A DNA stretch of 64,000 nt from Ciona savignyi (taxonomy: Eukaryota; Chordata; Ascidiacea; Phlebobranchia; Cionidae), in assembly GCA_000149265.1 (NCBI GenBank), contig CH003340.1, forward strand, positions 11,366-75,365, given 5' to 3'. Within the stretch, counting starts at the first letter, position 1; every line of letters begins with the position of its first letter. This document shows, in pieces, positions 35,073 to 48,500 of the stretch. The position numbers were made by a program, and so were the translations under genes. The notes beneath the pieces are model-generated. The model was not told the origin of the DNA, did not search any database, and was given only the letters and a program-made list of their open reading frames with translations.

Positions 35073-38000
35073 TGAAGGCAATTTTGTATTTTTTTAAATT
35101 AATAGTATTGCAAGGTTCAGGTGCTCCATTATGCAGGATTATTCGTTTCACTGTGTAGTGCCTTTTTACAGGCAGCTTGTGAACAATTTACAAAGTTAAT
35201 TCATTTCTTAAATTTCATATTGCCTCTTTTTTAGGTTTCATTTTGCCTATTTGTAATGCGATGCGAGCCAATTTTTTTTCTAGCTGCTAATTTTTGTTGG
35301 CAGTAGTCTACTATTAACGTGTCACATTTTTTCACATGCAATTAGTGTACAAACTGCACTCACTATCTGTATATCTTTTTTAGATTTTGTACATTTTATA
35401 AATCTGTTTGCACTGACATTGTAACTGTAAAGTAAGTAAAGCCCACTAGTCCACCCGGGAAATAGTGAAAAACGTAAAAACGGTTCTGTCACACCTCTTG
35501 TGCTGTGTCAAGTTATACATATTTTCCTTTAAATAAACCCTATTGAAAATTATACATTTTGTCATTCATCCTATTTTCCATTCAATTTTAAATTTAAAAT
35601 ATATTCTTTAATTACAACAAAATAAACGGACATGAACAGGAAATTATTTCCCTACTGGTGACGCATACATCGTTTAATAGTTATACATCGTTCAATATCA
35701 AATATAAACGCACTGCTCACTGAGACATTTCAGTTTCGCTATCCAGTTTGCTGTAAAGGATCAAACCAACCAGCCGGTTGTAAAACCAAATGGACACTGC
35801 TTCAACCTTATGGTATATTTGGTTGATCAAAAGTTGTCATTTTCCATCTTAGTTTGGTCTAGTTTCTTTTGTTTTAGCTTCGTTAAAATCAATAATTAAA
35901 AAAATATGAACTTAAAATATAGCTGGGAAAACTAAAAGAAGGAAAAGCGGTAAGGAGTGAGGGCGGGAAACTGCAGGGGGTAGTTAATTTCTCCTTTCTT
36001 TAATTTATCGGTGTACCATAAATATTGTGTTTTCTGGACCACGTGAACATGTGTGCTGACGTTCCAATCGAGTAATTCGTCACTGTATATAAGATGTGTG
36101 ATACAACCTTGTCTACTGGCGGGAATAAAATTCCATAAATTCTAACACGAACTGCCGTTGATGTATTCCCGCAAGCTCTTTTCTCGAGACAAATTGGCCA
36201 TTTATCCAGCAATTAAACAAATACAGACGGCACTTAGCGTGCTAAATCAAACATTAAAACCGCGTAGATTGTTGCGAAGTTACATCGATTTAGATAGATT
36301 TTCGAGCCCATGAACAACCGTCATTGTTGCCACTACTTAAAGCCAATTTAAAAACGGATCTGAACTATTTGTACAGGTTTTGCTATCAAAGATACATTAC
36401 GCTTGTTTCTGTCGTTTTAATTCCGGAGATAAAAATGTATAATACCACTTATATGGGTGGGGAAGATTTATTTTAGAGGTCATATATCCCACCGTTCGCT
36501 TTCTGAGATATGAAGTAGCCGTATGTAAACCCTTGTAGCTACAGATCCATGTACTGTATTTACAAAGGTTGCAACATTGTTCAGATACCAAATGGCTATG
36601 TCTTTTAAACAAAGTGTCAGAAAAATTGAGTCGTATAACTTGTATATTATTGACATACTATTTTGTATTAAATATGGGTGACCCATATATGCGTCGCGAT
36701 ATGCTATTATTAATTCAGACGTAACCTGCGATAGCCTACTTATTTTTAGGTTTATCTTTAAAATGGCAAAGCCGATATTTAGAGAGGACGCTTGGCGTTG
36801 TCGATGTGTGATAAAGGGTATTTCACAATATCTATCGTTCTGCACTATTATACTATTTTATTGGGTTTTCGTTTTTGCTTGTTTTTTTAATAATACAAAT
36901 AAGAGTAATTATCTAAAAACAGCAAGATAGTGGTAAAAAAAGTTAATTGAAAGTACATACGGTTTAAAATAAGACGCGGCCCTTAAAAGGGTCAAAAAAT
37001 AATAATGGGAATAATCACAATCAACTAAATTAATATGATTAAACACCATATATATAAAGCTATAGATATCACCATTGGGTATTCGGAAAAATACTTGGCA
37101 TAGTTTGCTTTACATAGTTTGAAGGTTGGGGTTATAATAAGGTCGCACACAAGAAAAACAAGCGGATAACCTGGTCTCTGAGTGTACTGAACTCGTTTTA
37201 CAACCAAATTCAACATGTTTTCTTATCATCGACACGTTCAATTTTACTTGTTTGCTTTCTCGTCCATAATAGACTCGGTTTACAGCAATCGTATATAGGA
37301 TTACTTTTACGACCAGAGTTTCACGGCGCCGCCTTTTATTTTATATTCCTTTTCTCCCTAAATAGCTATGGCGTGCTATAACACACCGTCAAATATATTC
37401 CTTTTCTGCATTCCCTATATTTTAATTTTAAACACATGCTCTTTAAGATAAGGAGTTCCTACATTATTCCCGAAAGAGAAAACATAAGGAGCGTTATCAC
37501 ACGGAAATGAATTATATGCCTTTGCGCTCAGCTTCTGGTTACCAGGGTTGTTGCAGTATGTTGTGTATGATTGCGACGTTTTATCAATTTAAGTTTCGTA
37601 CATTACCTCATTGGGTTCTGATTTTTCTTCTAAGTCCCTCGAAGTAGAATGCAATTATCTAGCCAGTGAGTTTTGAATGCTATAAATTTAAATGGCAAAA
37701 ACATAACAGAGTAAACGATGTCCCCTCTCGAAGTAAAGTGAAAAAGAAAAATGTCCGTTGAGCCGATTATCCAATAAAAATTGTAACCGATAAAAATGTA
37801 TCAGATCGAAGCAAAATGTTATATATATAGTTCAAAAAAATGAAAATGCGCATCGGCAATTAAAGCCGCCTGAGAAGAATAGCAATGAAGTCATAAAGAT
37901 TCCATAATGTTATTTTCGCTTATTTCGACCGGTTAGCTCGACTGGTAAAAAGCGCCGCAGTATTATAAAGCAGCCGAGCGGTTTTGTTGATCGAAACCAG

Positions 38001-38679
38001 CGACAAAACCTGAATTGACGTCTTAAGTGTATACAAGATATTGCGCCGGTTACTCGTTCGGTGGGCGTGAGGTATTCTGACGACTCATTGTGAGATAGCT
38101 ATTCGCTATTTTTATTCACCTCGATTTGGGGTCAATGTTTAACCTCATGGTGGAATTTTTAGTAAACGACGTTTACTCGTTTTTCCAGCCGGTTGACAAA
38201 CTAATAAATTGGGATTCATCTGCTGTTGGAAGTATATCATAACGGGTTATAATTTGCCGGTACTTGGCAAGTTTATAACGTGGGTACCGATTTTTATATA
38301 CAATATATTCCAGGCGCTTGTATGATTCCGCTGTTTATAAATCTTGTAAATTGCATTTTTCCGACAGAGAGTTTGTTGCATTTAACGTGAAAATGGGACA
38401 CGCTGAAAAACGCGTCGGTGAAACCGATCGTATAAAGGGTGTGCGCTATATAAGCGGGGTCGGTACGGGCCCCACGAAACGTGGTTTCGAAACAGACTAG
38501 AAACTTTTTTTTAAACTCATTTTACAATTTTGATCGAAGCGTTTTTAATATAACAAAAACATACATCCGTCTCATTTCTAATAGCCTAAAATACCATACC
38601 AAATAAACATCGGACGAATTTAAAGGGTTTTGTTGGAAAACAGATCCGAATACAAAAATAAATTTTTGACATAACTCAC
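35073..38679. other. INTU 3' UTR and spacer (putative distal claudin intron)
   Basis: No gene was recognised on either strand. At 35920-35995 there is a piece resembling one arm of the foldback MITE (GGGAAAACTAAAAGAAGG, CGGGAAACTGCAGGGG). At 37925-38105 there is a decayed tRNA-like/SINE head and body. Short ORFs here have no recognisable features. A GCGGGTCxxG-type word near 38455 recurs at 39338, suggesting another old dispersed repeat. Confidence 0.45.
35532..35537 (+). terminator. Candidate polyadenylation signal for INTU
   Basis: AATAAA lies about 460 bases after the TAG at 35070-35072. A further one occurs near 35620. Confidence 0.4.
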
Positions 38680-38905
38680 TTGGCAATTGAAACATTGCAA
38701 CCTGGTAGTCGTCGCATTGGTACTGTCCGGTCGTGCTTTGCATACACTGATCCCACAGGCCAGAGAACGCCCAAATGGCCCCTAAGAGTGAGACACTGGC
38801 GCCAGGACTGGATGTGGCCCATTCGTTCCAGCAGGTGGTCACTATGATGCATGTAGCCGTCATGAATCCTAATACAAAGCAGGCAATTTGGCTGTACATG
38901 CCCAT
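38680..38905 (-). CDS. Claudin alternative first exon 1c (distal)
   Basis: It begins MGMYSQIACFVLGF (TM1), then carries the claudin loop signature FSGLWDQCMQS followed by GQYQC. It ends at a gtgagt donor (38674-38679) in phase 1, the same phase as exons 1a and 1b. No claudin exons 2 or 3 were found between 31371 and 38679 on the minus strand, so splicing to 28844 and 27664 is the economical model and would give about 231 residues. The alternatives are an orphan exon, or a separate gene whose later exons were missed. If the model holds, INTU lies inside the resulting 9.8 kb intron. Confidence 0.6.
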
Positions 38906-41900
38906 TTTGTATATTGGAGTGTATATAACTCTGTATAATGAGATGATTTTAAGATAGGAAAATCACATTAATCCTACAAGCCCAGAAAAGGGTCGCCACA
39001 ACACGACCACATGATCAGTATGTCGCGCTATAACAGCGTATTATACACGGACAAACTTTATTTTAAGTTTACATGAATTGCTTTGGAATGAAGCAATGAC
39101 GGTAAGTGAATTGCCCATGAACACTCATTTTTGCCTGGTTTTTGTGAGTTTAAAACTACACTCGGTAAAATACTATAGAATTAAGTTAATTGTAGCTGGG
39201 ATTGGTGCTTGTGTTTTATAATGCTTCGTATTTTATAATTGAACTCTGGATTGAAAAACTTTAAACAAAATATACCGTGTAGTTGCGGCTATGAAGTAGA
39301 TATCTTAAAAAAGTAAAAAGTGCGCCCTAAATAAGCGGGTCCAGGGTGGATACTGGTTTTAAAAGCGACCCACGAATACTGGTTTTAAAAGCGACTAGAG
39401 TTTTTTTTAACGCATATTAAGGTGGTTAGGTGGTCATCTTTTCACCCGAAATTTCCAGAGCAGTCCGCAACTTGACTACTGTGCGGTATGTCCTTGCCAA
39501 ATAATTAAGTTTTCTCCACCGAGTGAAGTTGTATGGATCTTTCTTAATTAGAAAACAAACTAGACCTCTGGAAATCTGACGATTTCCTAAAATCCGGAAA
39601 TCGGAAGTTTCCAATTTATATCAACTCTCAATATCCCGGCGTAATACTTTTTTTTAATATTTCCTGAAAATTTTATACCTAAGTTTTAAATCATATAGAT
39701 CTATACCCAAATGTGTTTTGGGGTTCTGTCACTAAATGAACGTGAAATCGAAACTGATTGATGACCAGCTAATCCTTGGCAATCGTTCCAACAGCTTATA
39801 TGCTGCCACTTTTATACCTGCTGGTGTGTCGGGTTATTTACTTTAACTCCGATAAGTCTGGAGATTAATTTATTGCATTTACTTTAACGACTACGTCATT
39901 GGTTATTTTAGGATAGCGACATTCTAAACTGCGACACCTGAATTGATTTCACCTAGCAACGGCCTCGATTTTATTACGTTTAGCATTTTAAATGAATGAT
40001 CATTTTTCTCTTGCCTTTTTGAAAAAGAAAACTTGGAAATATAACTTGTTTTTAACCTTTAGTTTGGATATAATGGGGCTATTTTGACTTAGCATTTAAT
40101 TGTATTAAATGAAAGAAGAGCGTAATTTTAATTCTTTATTTGAGTATTATCATAGAGACCCATTACAAATTTCAGTATTAAAGTAGATGTGTGTAAGGTA
40201 AATGCTAAAATAACGGTCATCAAAACACGTTACGATCGTAAATATGCTTGACACGGGACGCCGCCTTTAGAACAGTGTGTATTTACGGCGTAATTGAAAT
40301 ATCTGACATTTTTGCTAATCCGCTCTAATGTCCTGTATAACATATTGTTTATTGGGGAACTTTTAATGAGTCATATTTATTGTAAATGGGGAGTTGTTTA
40401 ATCGCCGATTAGGGTAAATGCAATATATTTTATTGATTAACGACCTGGATTTCCCTTTGTTTGTTTTCATCTTATTTTTTACGTCTCGGATGTGAACTCA
40501 TGATTGTCGTTTACTTAAAAGAACAGGTGCGGCTGGTCTGTCGTTTTCGAAGAGGCCCGGCGACTAAATAAGCTATATTAACAAGAGGAAACTTTACATT
40601 AGCTAAAATTCAAACAAATTCTGGAAGATATCAAATGTCCGGTCGCCTACAAATTTGTTACTATAAACTCCAATTTTATTTTATTTTTATGATGGTAAAA
40701 TTGATGAATTTAGCACAACCTTGTGTAAGTATCTCCCCATTTAGCCATATAGTTCAGTAGTACAAGTACAGCTCAAAACGGCAAAGTGAAAAGGGGATGC
40801 GGGTAGATATTTTTTTACGTGGCTGCGACCGATCCTTGCTTACTAACAATGCATTCTATTAGTTGAATTAACACTTCGCATGTATCAAGTATTATATATA
40901 CACACAAATAATAAAACCAAATCACTATACATAACATATATATTTTTAACATACATATAAAAAAGGTGCATTAGCCTATTTGTCAAATGTCAGGGACAGA
41001 TTTTTCTGCCTCTTATCTGCGGTGATTAGGTTATGTAAAATACTTTAAAATGTTTCTTTCTCATATACTCATGAACAGCGTCTTTTGTGTTGGACAGAAG
41101 GTTCCCATTGATAAAACGTTTATGACACAGCTTGTTTGAACAAGATAAGTTGTATTTCCTGTAAAACTAATTAATGCTTTATAGGATATTAGTCAATAGA
41201 GTTTCTGTGTGCATACGAACATTATCAGCTGCGTCTTCACGTTGCATTGATTGCACAGCGACAGAATTGTAGATAAGTTGCTTTTTCTGTGTCAGCAGAA
41301 GGTATATTTAGGCCAATGCACGCTACGGTCGGTTCCCATAGATATGAAACAATATTTTCTCCAGACCGGAGTTTCAGTGGTCGCTCAGTCAACACAATAT
41401 CATTGAAAAGTCGACAAAGATTGCTCGTTTGAGCATAATGTTAACTACGTAGTAAACAGTCATGACGCAGATTATAAATCTCGGCCGATATCGCCCCATT
41501 TTAGCGTATCATATGACTGATACGCTTTGTATAGGATGTTACTGTGTCATTATAAATATTTAAACGCTACCGCGATGTATGGTTTAATACAAACGTACAT
41601 CACTGGTTGCTATATACACGGACGGAGCGTTTATTTGTATTTTCACTAGTTATCAAGTTGATGACGATATAATGGTCATATGAATGAATAAGTTTGCTGA
41701 TCTAGGCGTATGTGCACGTATAAAGGTATTTTACGAGGGTAAAATCAAAACAATAATCAGAGATACATTTCGAAAATTCAAGATCTCCTTCAATACATAT
41801 TTTGCCCGAGATAATAATATTATTTTGGGAAATATAGGTTTGCCCGAGATAATAATATTATTTTGGGAAATACCCAGGTTAATGAATCTTTCTAACAAAA

Positions 41901-42228
41901 GCAGTTACCGTGGATATAGATACTTAAAATAATCCCTTTATCTGAAAAACAACGGTTATTGGCCGAATGGTCATTGGGACCAATTGATATATCGAATTCC
42001 TGTACATCTAATTTAAAAACAGATGTATAGTGATAAAGCCTAACAGGGAGTTCCAAAAGTACCGGTATATGGAACCAAGTTGAATAACCATGTATTAAGA
42101 GTTTAAAATTTTATTCACAATGTACACAGGTAACATAAAAATTAAAATTTTATCTCGAACATGGTCATTATAGTTATATCCAAAGCACATCTTTGTTAGC
42201 ATTAGGGTACTTTAGCATTGAAGGCCAA
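38906..42228. other. Intergenic spacer between claudin exon 1c and the TSP1-mucin gene
   Basis: AT-rich sequence with no recognised gene. It would contain any promoter of claudin exon 1c near 38950-39080. It includes the duplicated 38-base unit at 41801-41876 and a short internal repeat near 39355-39395 (GATACTGGTTTTAAAAGCGA words). Nothing else could be supported. Confidence 0.45.
41801..41876. repeat. Two tandem copies of a 38-base palindromic unit
   Basis: Units 41801-41838 and 41839-41876 share TTTGCCCGAGATAATAATAT and the following TATTTTGGGAAATA. Each unit has an AATAATATTATT dyad at its centre. Confidence 0.8.
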
Positions 42229-42234
42229 TTTATT
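42229..42234 (-). terminator. Candidate polyadenylation signal for the TSP1-mucin gene
   Basis: AATAAA on the minus strand, about 300 bases beyond the proposed stop at 42532-42534. Another lies near 42111. The final exon is uncertain, so this is tentative. Confidence 0.3.
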
Positions 42235-42531
42235 GCAATTCTACATGTATATTGGATTAAAAGCCTATCGATCTAAAAAAATAACATTTCATTCGATAAA
42301 CTGATCAATTTAGAATTTAGAACATTGGTACACCGCTGACCAATGCCTAAAAGCCGTTTGGCCTTTGTTCAACACAATAACAAATTCATTCGGCGATTAA
42401 TGTACACACGATCATCGACACCGTCGGTGACCACAGCATCTTTGAGACAACATAAATAGCAAAAACGGAAAGTAGCGCTGACGGAGTGTGAATAAATAAA
42501 GATTTTGACGAAGAGAAGTCTCAACCCAGTA

Positions 42532-45500
42532 TTATCGACCACGTACACATGCTGCAGAACGGTTCGCACACGCTGCACAACGATTTTAACACCGCTGGAA
42601 AGTATACCGGTTAGCCTGACAGTTTGGTGCGACGCCTTTCAACCGAAAGGTTAAAGGTTCGAAACTAGTCGCTAGCTAGTTGGTTGTGTCCTTTGGCAAG
42701 GCACTTAACGGACATTGCCTGAACCCAGGGGATTAATCGGTTCTACCAAATTAAAGAAACATCTATTTCATACACAACACACTGCAATAGCGCCGGTTAC
42801 CCGACGGTGGGAGCGAGGTGATCTGACGATTCCCGTGTGTTTACCCCCTTGGTTTTCCTATTCACGGGAATAAACTCATTTGGTTTTCTCATTCACGGGG
42901 ATAAAAATTAATATCCTATACTATATTAAACTAAGACAATACTCACGTTTAGGCCAGTGATCACAGGACCTTCTTAAACAGCAAATCGATTTTAGGACTT
43001 TTTTCTTTCGGGCACAAAGACATTTTGTGCCATGACTTCTGAGGTTAGTCAACTCGAGGTCGACACTCTCATTCACGCGATACAGGAATTTAACTTGAGT
43101 TGCCAAACACTCAGATGCCATGTCAGAGTAATCTGTGATGTTTTGATCCTGCATCTGATCCTGGAAAAACGCAAGAAGAGGGGCATTGCCCCATGAGTTA
43201 GTAAGATTAACTTGTGATCACAGTCGAGTTACCGGGGACATTGCAGTGTGTTTATGTATGAGACGTTGTTACTGTTTTGGGTGTTTTTGTTTAAACAATC
43301 TTTTGGCTGCCTTCTGCCTTACCTGACACGGACACATATTTGTAATATTGCCCATAAATTAATTATTTCTGATTGTATGGTAATAGTAGTTACTATGCAG
43401 ACATTGGTAAATAGAATATTTGAATTATTAAAAATACTTATATGTGTTTGTTGTTCGATTTTCTGAAATTTTGATCAACCTATTTAAATTCTCATGGACA
43501 AGGACATACGTTGCAAACGATTGCTAATTTTTCACGAGGAACCCCTGGTTATTCCCCTTGAAAGGCGAGGTATCAAGAACCAAACACTCACCAAGATTTT
43601 ACAACATTTCTGTAACTTCGGTGTCATTTGTTCTGGCTGAACTCCCATGCAGTTCCCTCCCTCAGGTTTTGTGGTGTAGGAACTGGAGGGAAGGTACGAA
43701 CTCGCAGAATATTCAAATTCATATCCCGAACCAGAGGAATCATCTTGTTGTGCTGTGAATGCATGTATCTTAAAAAATACCGATGTTAAGCGGCAGAGTA
43801 ATCTTTTGGTAGAACGGCAAACTTTATCAGACAGGTTCTTGGTTAGATATACAACAAGTTATTTTTTCTGATCGGTTGTGTTTTCTCAAAATAATGGGAT
43901 AATTTTTTAATTGTAGAGGATTGGACTGGGTTCAGGCAAAGTCTGGTGATAGCCTTTTTTTAAAAAAGGACCCATAAAAAGGGTTTCTTTTTTATTTTTA
44001 ATTAAGAAAAATATACGCCTTTTACAAAACATGTATAGTTTCTATAGTTTGATTACAGAAACAGACCGTATAAATTATGTTCATGATATACCAAGCAGTA
44101 TAGGATATGATCATTATGTTTATTCTCATGATTGGAAAATGCAAGGAGCTTTATCACACTGCAATGTCTTCGTAGGTGAGATAACCTGGGAAGCCACAAA
44201 GTTATATAGAGTTCAATCTAAACAATTTTTTATAAATAATGATGGCTTAACACGTGGTCAACACTCTGAAGTGATGTGTATGCTGCGGTATTGTAGGCCT
44301 AGACTTACTTTTATCAGTATCTTCAACGTGTGTTGGACGGTCATCATAATTGTGATTTATCCGTTTTGAATCTTCATTATCGTGATTAATGTGTTCAGAA
44401 AGGTCGTCATCACCATCGTGATAGTGATCATCATCGTGATTAATGTGTTCTGAGTTGTCATCACCATCGTCATCAGGATAGTGATCATCATCATTGTGAT
44501 TAATGTGTTCAGAGTGGTCATCATCATCGTGATAGGAATCATCATCGTGATTATTGTGTTCAGAGTGATCATCATCATCGTGATAGGAATCATCATCGTG
44601 ATTATTGTGTTCGGAGTGATCATCATCATCGTGATAGTGATCATCATCGTGATTATTGTGTTCAGAGTTGTCATCATCCTCGTGATTATTGTGTTCAGAG
44701 TTGTCATCATCATCGTGATAGTGATCATCATCGTGATTAATGTGTTCTGAGTTGTCATCACCATCGTGATAGTGATCATCATCATCGTGATTAATCTGCT
44801 CAGAGTGGTCATCATCATCGTGATAATGATCATCATCATCGTGATTAATGTGTTCTGAGTGGTCATCATCATCGTGATAGTGATCATCATCGTGATTAAT
44901 GTGTTCTGAGTTGTCATCACCATCGTGATTAATGTCTTCAGAGTGGCCATCATCCTCGTGAATATGGTAGTCTTGGGAATGGTCTTTCGCAGGGTTCTTA
45001 CTTCCAGATAAAGTTGATTGAGATTTCTCCATTTGTTCATTCCTGTGAATCAATTCCTTTATCGATACAATGGAATCAATTTCGTTATTGATGTCAAATT
45101 CATCAGATGTAATTTCTTTTACATTTAGTGCTGCAACTTTTTTGTTTATGATTGTTAAGGGTTCTGTCCTAGTCGGTGTAATCCTTCCAATCTCTTTTTC
45201 CAATTTAGGTCTGCTTTTAACAGTGTGCGGTGTATTTTTCAGTGATGGCATTTTCTTTGTGGTGGTTGTTATCTTTGGTTCCAATTTTTTCCCTATGTTT
45301 AAATTGCTGGACAATGACATTTTTACAGGGATAAGTTGTTCTGCTTCCAATGAACTTTCAAAATCCGTTTCTGATATTTCAGAAGTTGTCCTGGTTAAGC
45401 CGGAAGTAGTACTTGTGGAAGAGGTATATTGGGGTGCAAGTGTGGTGTACAGAGCTGTATCTATAGTTGCAAGAGGTACGACGGCTGTTTGAAATAATTT

Positions 45501-48500
45501 GGATTTCTTTTCTTTTTTAGGTGTTAATTTAAAATACAAAGAAGACACATCTCCTTTAGCATCAAGATTAGATAGGAGAGATACGTTGTAATCTTCGAGG
45601 AATAAATGATTTAGCAGAACGTAACTTAACATTAACCTCTCTCTTTTATCTGCATCGATCTCATGTACACCATTAAGGTGAGCACCAGCAAGTGCATTTT
45701 CTGTGAATTCATTGACAGTTAGTTTATTTAAAAAACTAAACTTTTGCAATAAGCGAAATAATTGGTGGTTGAAATCTGTTCGAGACTCGCGACTGGTCAA
45801 ATTGAATAATTTTGCGGGTGGTGTTGTAATAGTTGATGTAATCATATTTTCAGGTAATTTTAGTTGAGAAGTTTCAGGATAATTCCTGAAAATATCTGTT
45901 TTTAGTTCATCCCCAGAATATTCTCCAAATCGGTTGACAGCTGTACGGGGGATTTCCCCTGAACGATCAAACAGGTCTCTTTTCGATGCTTCAGAAGTTT
46001 TAGTTATTTGCTCAAAATCGGTTATGGTTTTAAAAGTTGCATCTTGGTGTAAATTCTCAATTTGATCTGTTACAGAAGTTGTACTTACCGGGACCAAGGT
46101 AAGATCATCAATCAGTGTTTCCGATATTGGTTGATCTTCTAGTGTGTTAGGCGTAAGGACGCTGGGAGTCGCTAAAGTTACTTTTGAATAACTCTTTTCG
46201 TGCCCTTGGTGTCGTGTTGTGGGGGTAAGATGATGTTTGTTTGTATCAGACTGTGTAAGTGCAGTGAGATATCGTTGGGAAGTGGTTTGGTTCGTTACTT
46301 CAATCTCGCTACTGGGGTCAGATTTGAAACGGTCCAACTCTTTAGAATGGTACAGTTTGTTTATAGCGTCAATATTTTTATCACCATTTTGCTTATGAGC
46401 ATCAGATTCTGTCGCTGAAGATTTAATTGGTAGTTGTATTGTTTTTAAAACAATTATTGGAACGCTTTGTGTGGAATCAACAGGATTTATTGAAGGGTCT
46501 ATTATACTGACTGAATGCGGATCCTTTGTTTGGAAAAGTTGGTTTGTTATCTCAGTTGCACTTCTCCCAGTAGTAGCTTCTTGGTCAGTCGATACTTTCC
46601 TTAAACTTGTTAAAACTTTATTGGAAGGTAATTCAGTTTGATCTAAAGCAACCGTGTTGCTGGATTGTGATGTGCCGGGCAGGGTAACTTTGTTTGTATT
46701 TCTACTTTTACCCGTGGAGATGTATGTTGCTTGAATTGGTCTAGTAGTGACAAAGTCATTTGTATGTAACGCGGTCGTTGATGTGACTAACAAGTGACCT
46801 AACGGTTTTGCAGTACTCGGTCTTTTTAACTTTGTGAGTGAGATTTTGGTCTTAGTAGTTAACTTCAATCTAGAAAGGGTTGGTTGATGGAAACTGTATG
46901 GCAGAGTATTTTGAACGTTCGCTGGTGTAGTAGTAGGAATCTGCAGTGGACCACGAGGATTACCGATTGAAGACAAGACAAAAGTATTATCCTTCAATAA
47001 AGCTGATATCAAAGAGTAAGAATTCATACTCGACATCCTTGTAGGCATTGATTTAACAGGATAAATTGTTTGGTGGCTTGGTACACTGGAAGTTGCTCGC
47101 TCCAGTTGGTTAGGAGTCACATTTGCCGTGGATATTGCATTAGTCAATTGTTTGTTATCATGCCAATGACGTGTTGTTGCATCAAGTTTAGTTGTAGTTT
47201 GGGTGAAACTCGCATTGGACAAGTTTATTGTACCATTTAAATGGTCTAATTTGTTGACTGTGTTTGGGTGTTTCGTATTTCTAGCGTTTGTTGTAACACC
47301 AACAGAATGTTCTTGTTGATTATACGTATTTCTGGTAGTTGCAAATGACTTTGGAATGCCACGAGTGGTGTGTGTTGCATCATCAAAAGAATTTGATGGT
47401 TGCTTATTCGTAATGCTGGTTGCAGAAGACGTTGAAATGACATGGGTGGTGTTTGTTGGTACACCAACTGAATTTACTGGTTGATTATCCGTATTGCTGG
47501 GTAAGGAGGGCTTTAAAATGACATGAGTGGTGTTTGTTACAACAGCAGAATTTGCTGGCTGATGATCCGTATTGCTGGTTAAAGAGTGCTTTGGAATTGC
47601 CGCAGTGGTGTTTGTTGCAACACCAGCAGAATTTGCTGGTTGATAATCCGTATTGCTAGATAAGGAGGGCTTTGGAATGACAAGAGTGGTGTTTGTTACA
47701 ACAGCAGAAGAATGTGCTGGTTGATTATTGGTATTGCTGGTTAAAGAAGACATTAAAATGGCACTGGTGGTGTTTGTTACGACACCAACATAATTTGCTG
47801 GTTGACTATTGGTATTGCCGGTTGCAGAAGGCTTTGGAATTTCCGCAGTGGTGTTTGTTACGACACCAACAGAATTTGCTAGTTGATTATTGGTATTGCT
47901 GGTTGCAGAAGGCTTTGGAATTTCCGCAGTGGTGTTTGTTACGACACCAACAGAATTTGCTGGTTGATTATTGGTATTGCTGGTTGCAGAAGGCTTTGGA
48001 ATTGCCGCAGTGGGGTTTGTTACGTCACCAGCAAAATTTGCTGGTTGATTATTGGTATTGCTGGTTGCGGAAGGCATTGGAATTGCCGCAGTGGTGTTTG
48101 TTACGACACCAGCAGAATTTACTGGTTGATTATCTGTATTGCTGGTTGCAGAAGCCTTTGAGATTGCATGGGTGGTTTTTGTTGCAATATCAGTAAAATT
48201 TTCTGCTTGATTATTCTTATTACTGGTTGCAAAAGTTGTTGATATGGCATTGGTGGTGTTTGTTGCGACGCCAGCAGAATTTTCTGGTTGATTATTGGTA
48301 TTGCTGGTTGCAGAAGGCTTTGGAATTGCCGCAGTGGTGTTTGTTACGACACCAACAGAATTTGCTAGTTGATTATTGGTATTGCTGGTTGCAGAAGGCT
48401 TTGAAATTGCCGCAGTGGTGTTTGTTACGACATCAGCAGAATTTGCTGGTTGATTATTGGTATTGCTGGTTGCAGAAGGCTTTGAAATTGCCGCAGTGGT

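Noticed and set aside
44031-44369. Plus-strand 112-residue ORF.
   Set aside because: It overlaps the antisense end of the TSP1-mucin giant exon and its intron, has no recognisable features and no supporting splice structure.
44481-44750. Plus-strand Ile/Val-rich ORF resembling a membrane protein, and a minus-strand Thr/Met/Ile-rich ORF at 44357-45040.
   Set aside because: Both are frame shadows of the 51-base His/Asp repeat.
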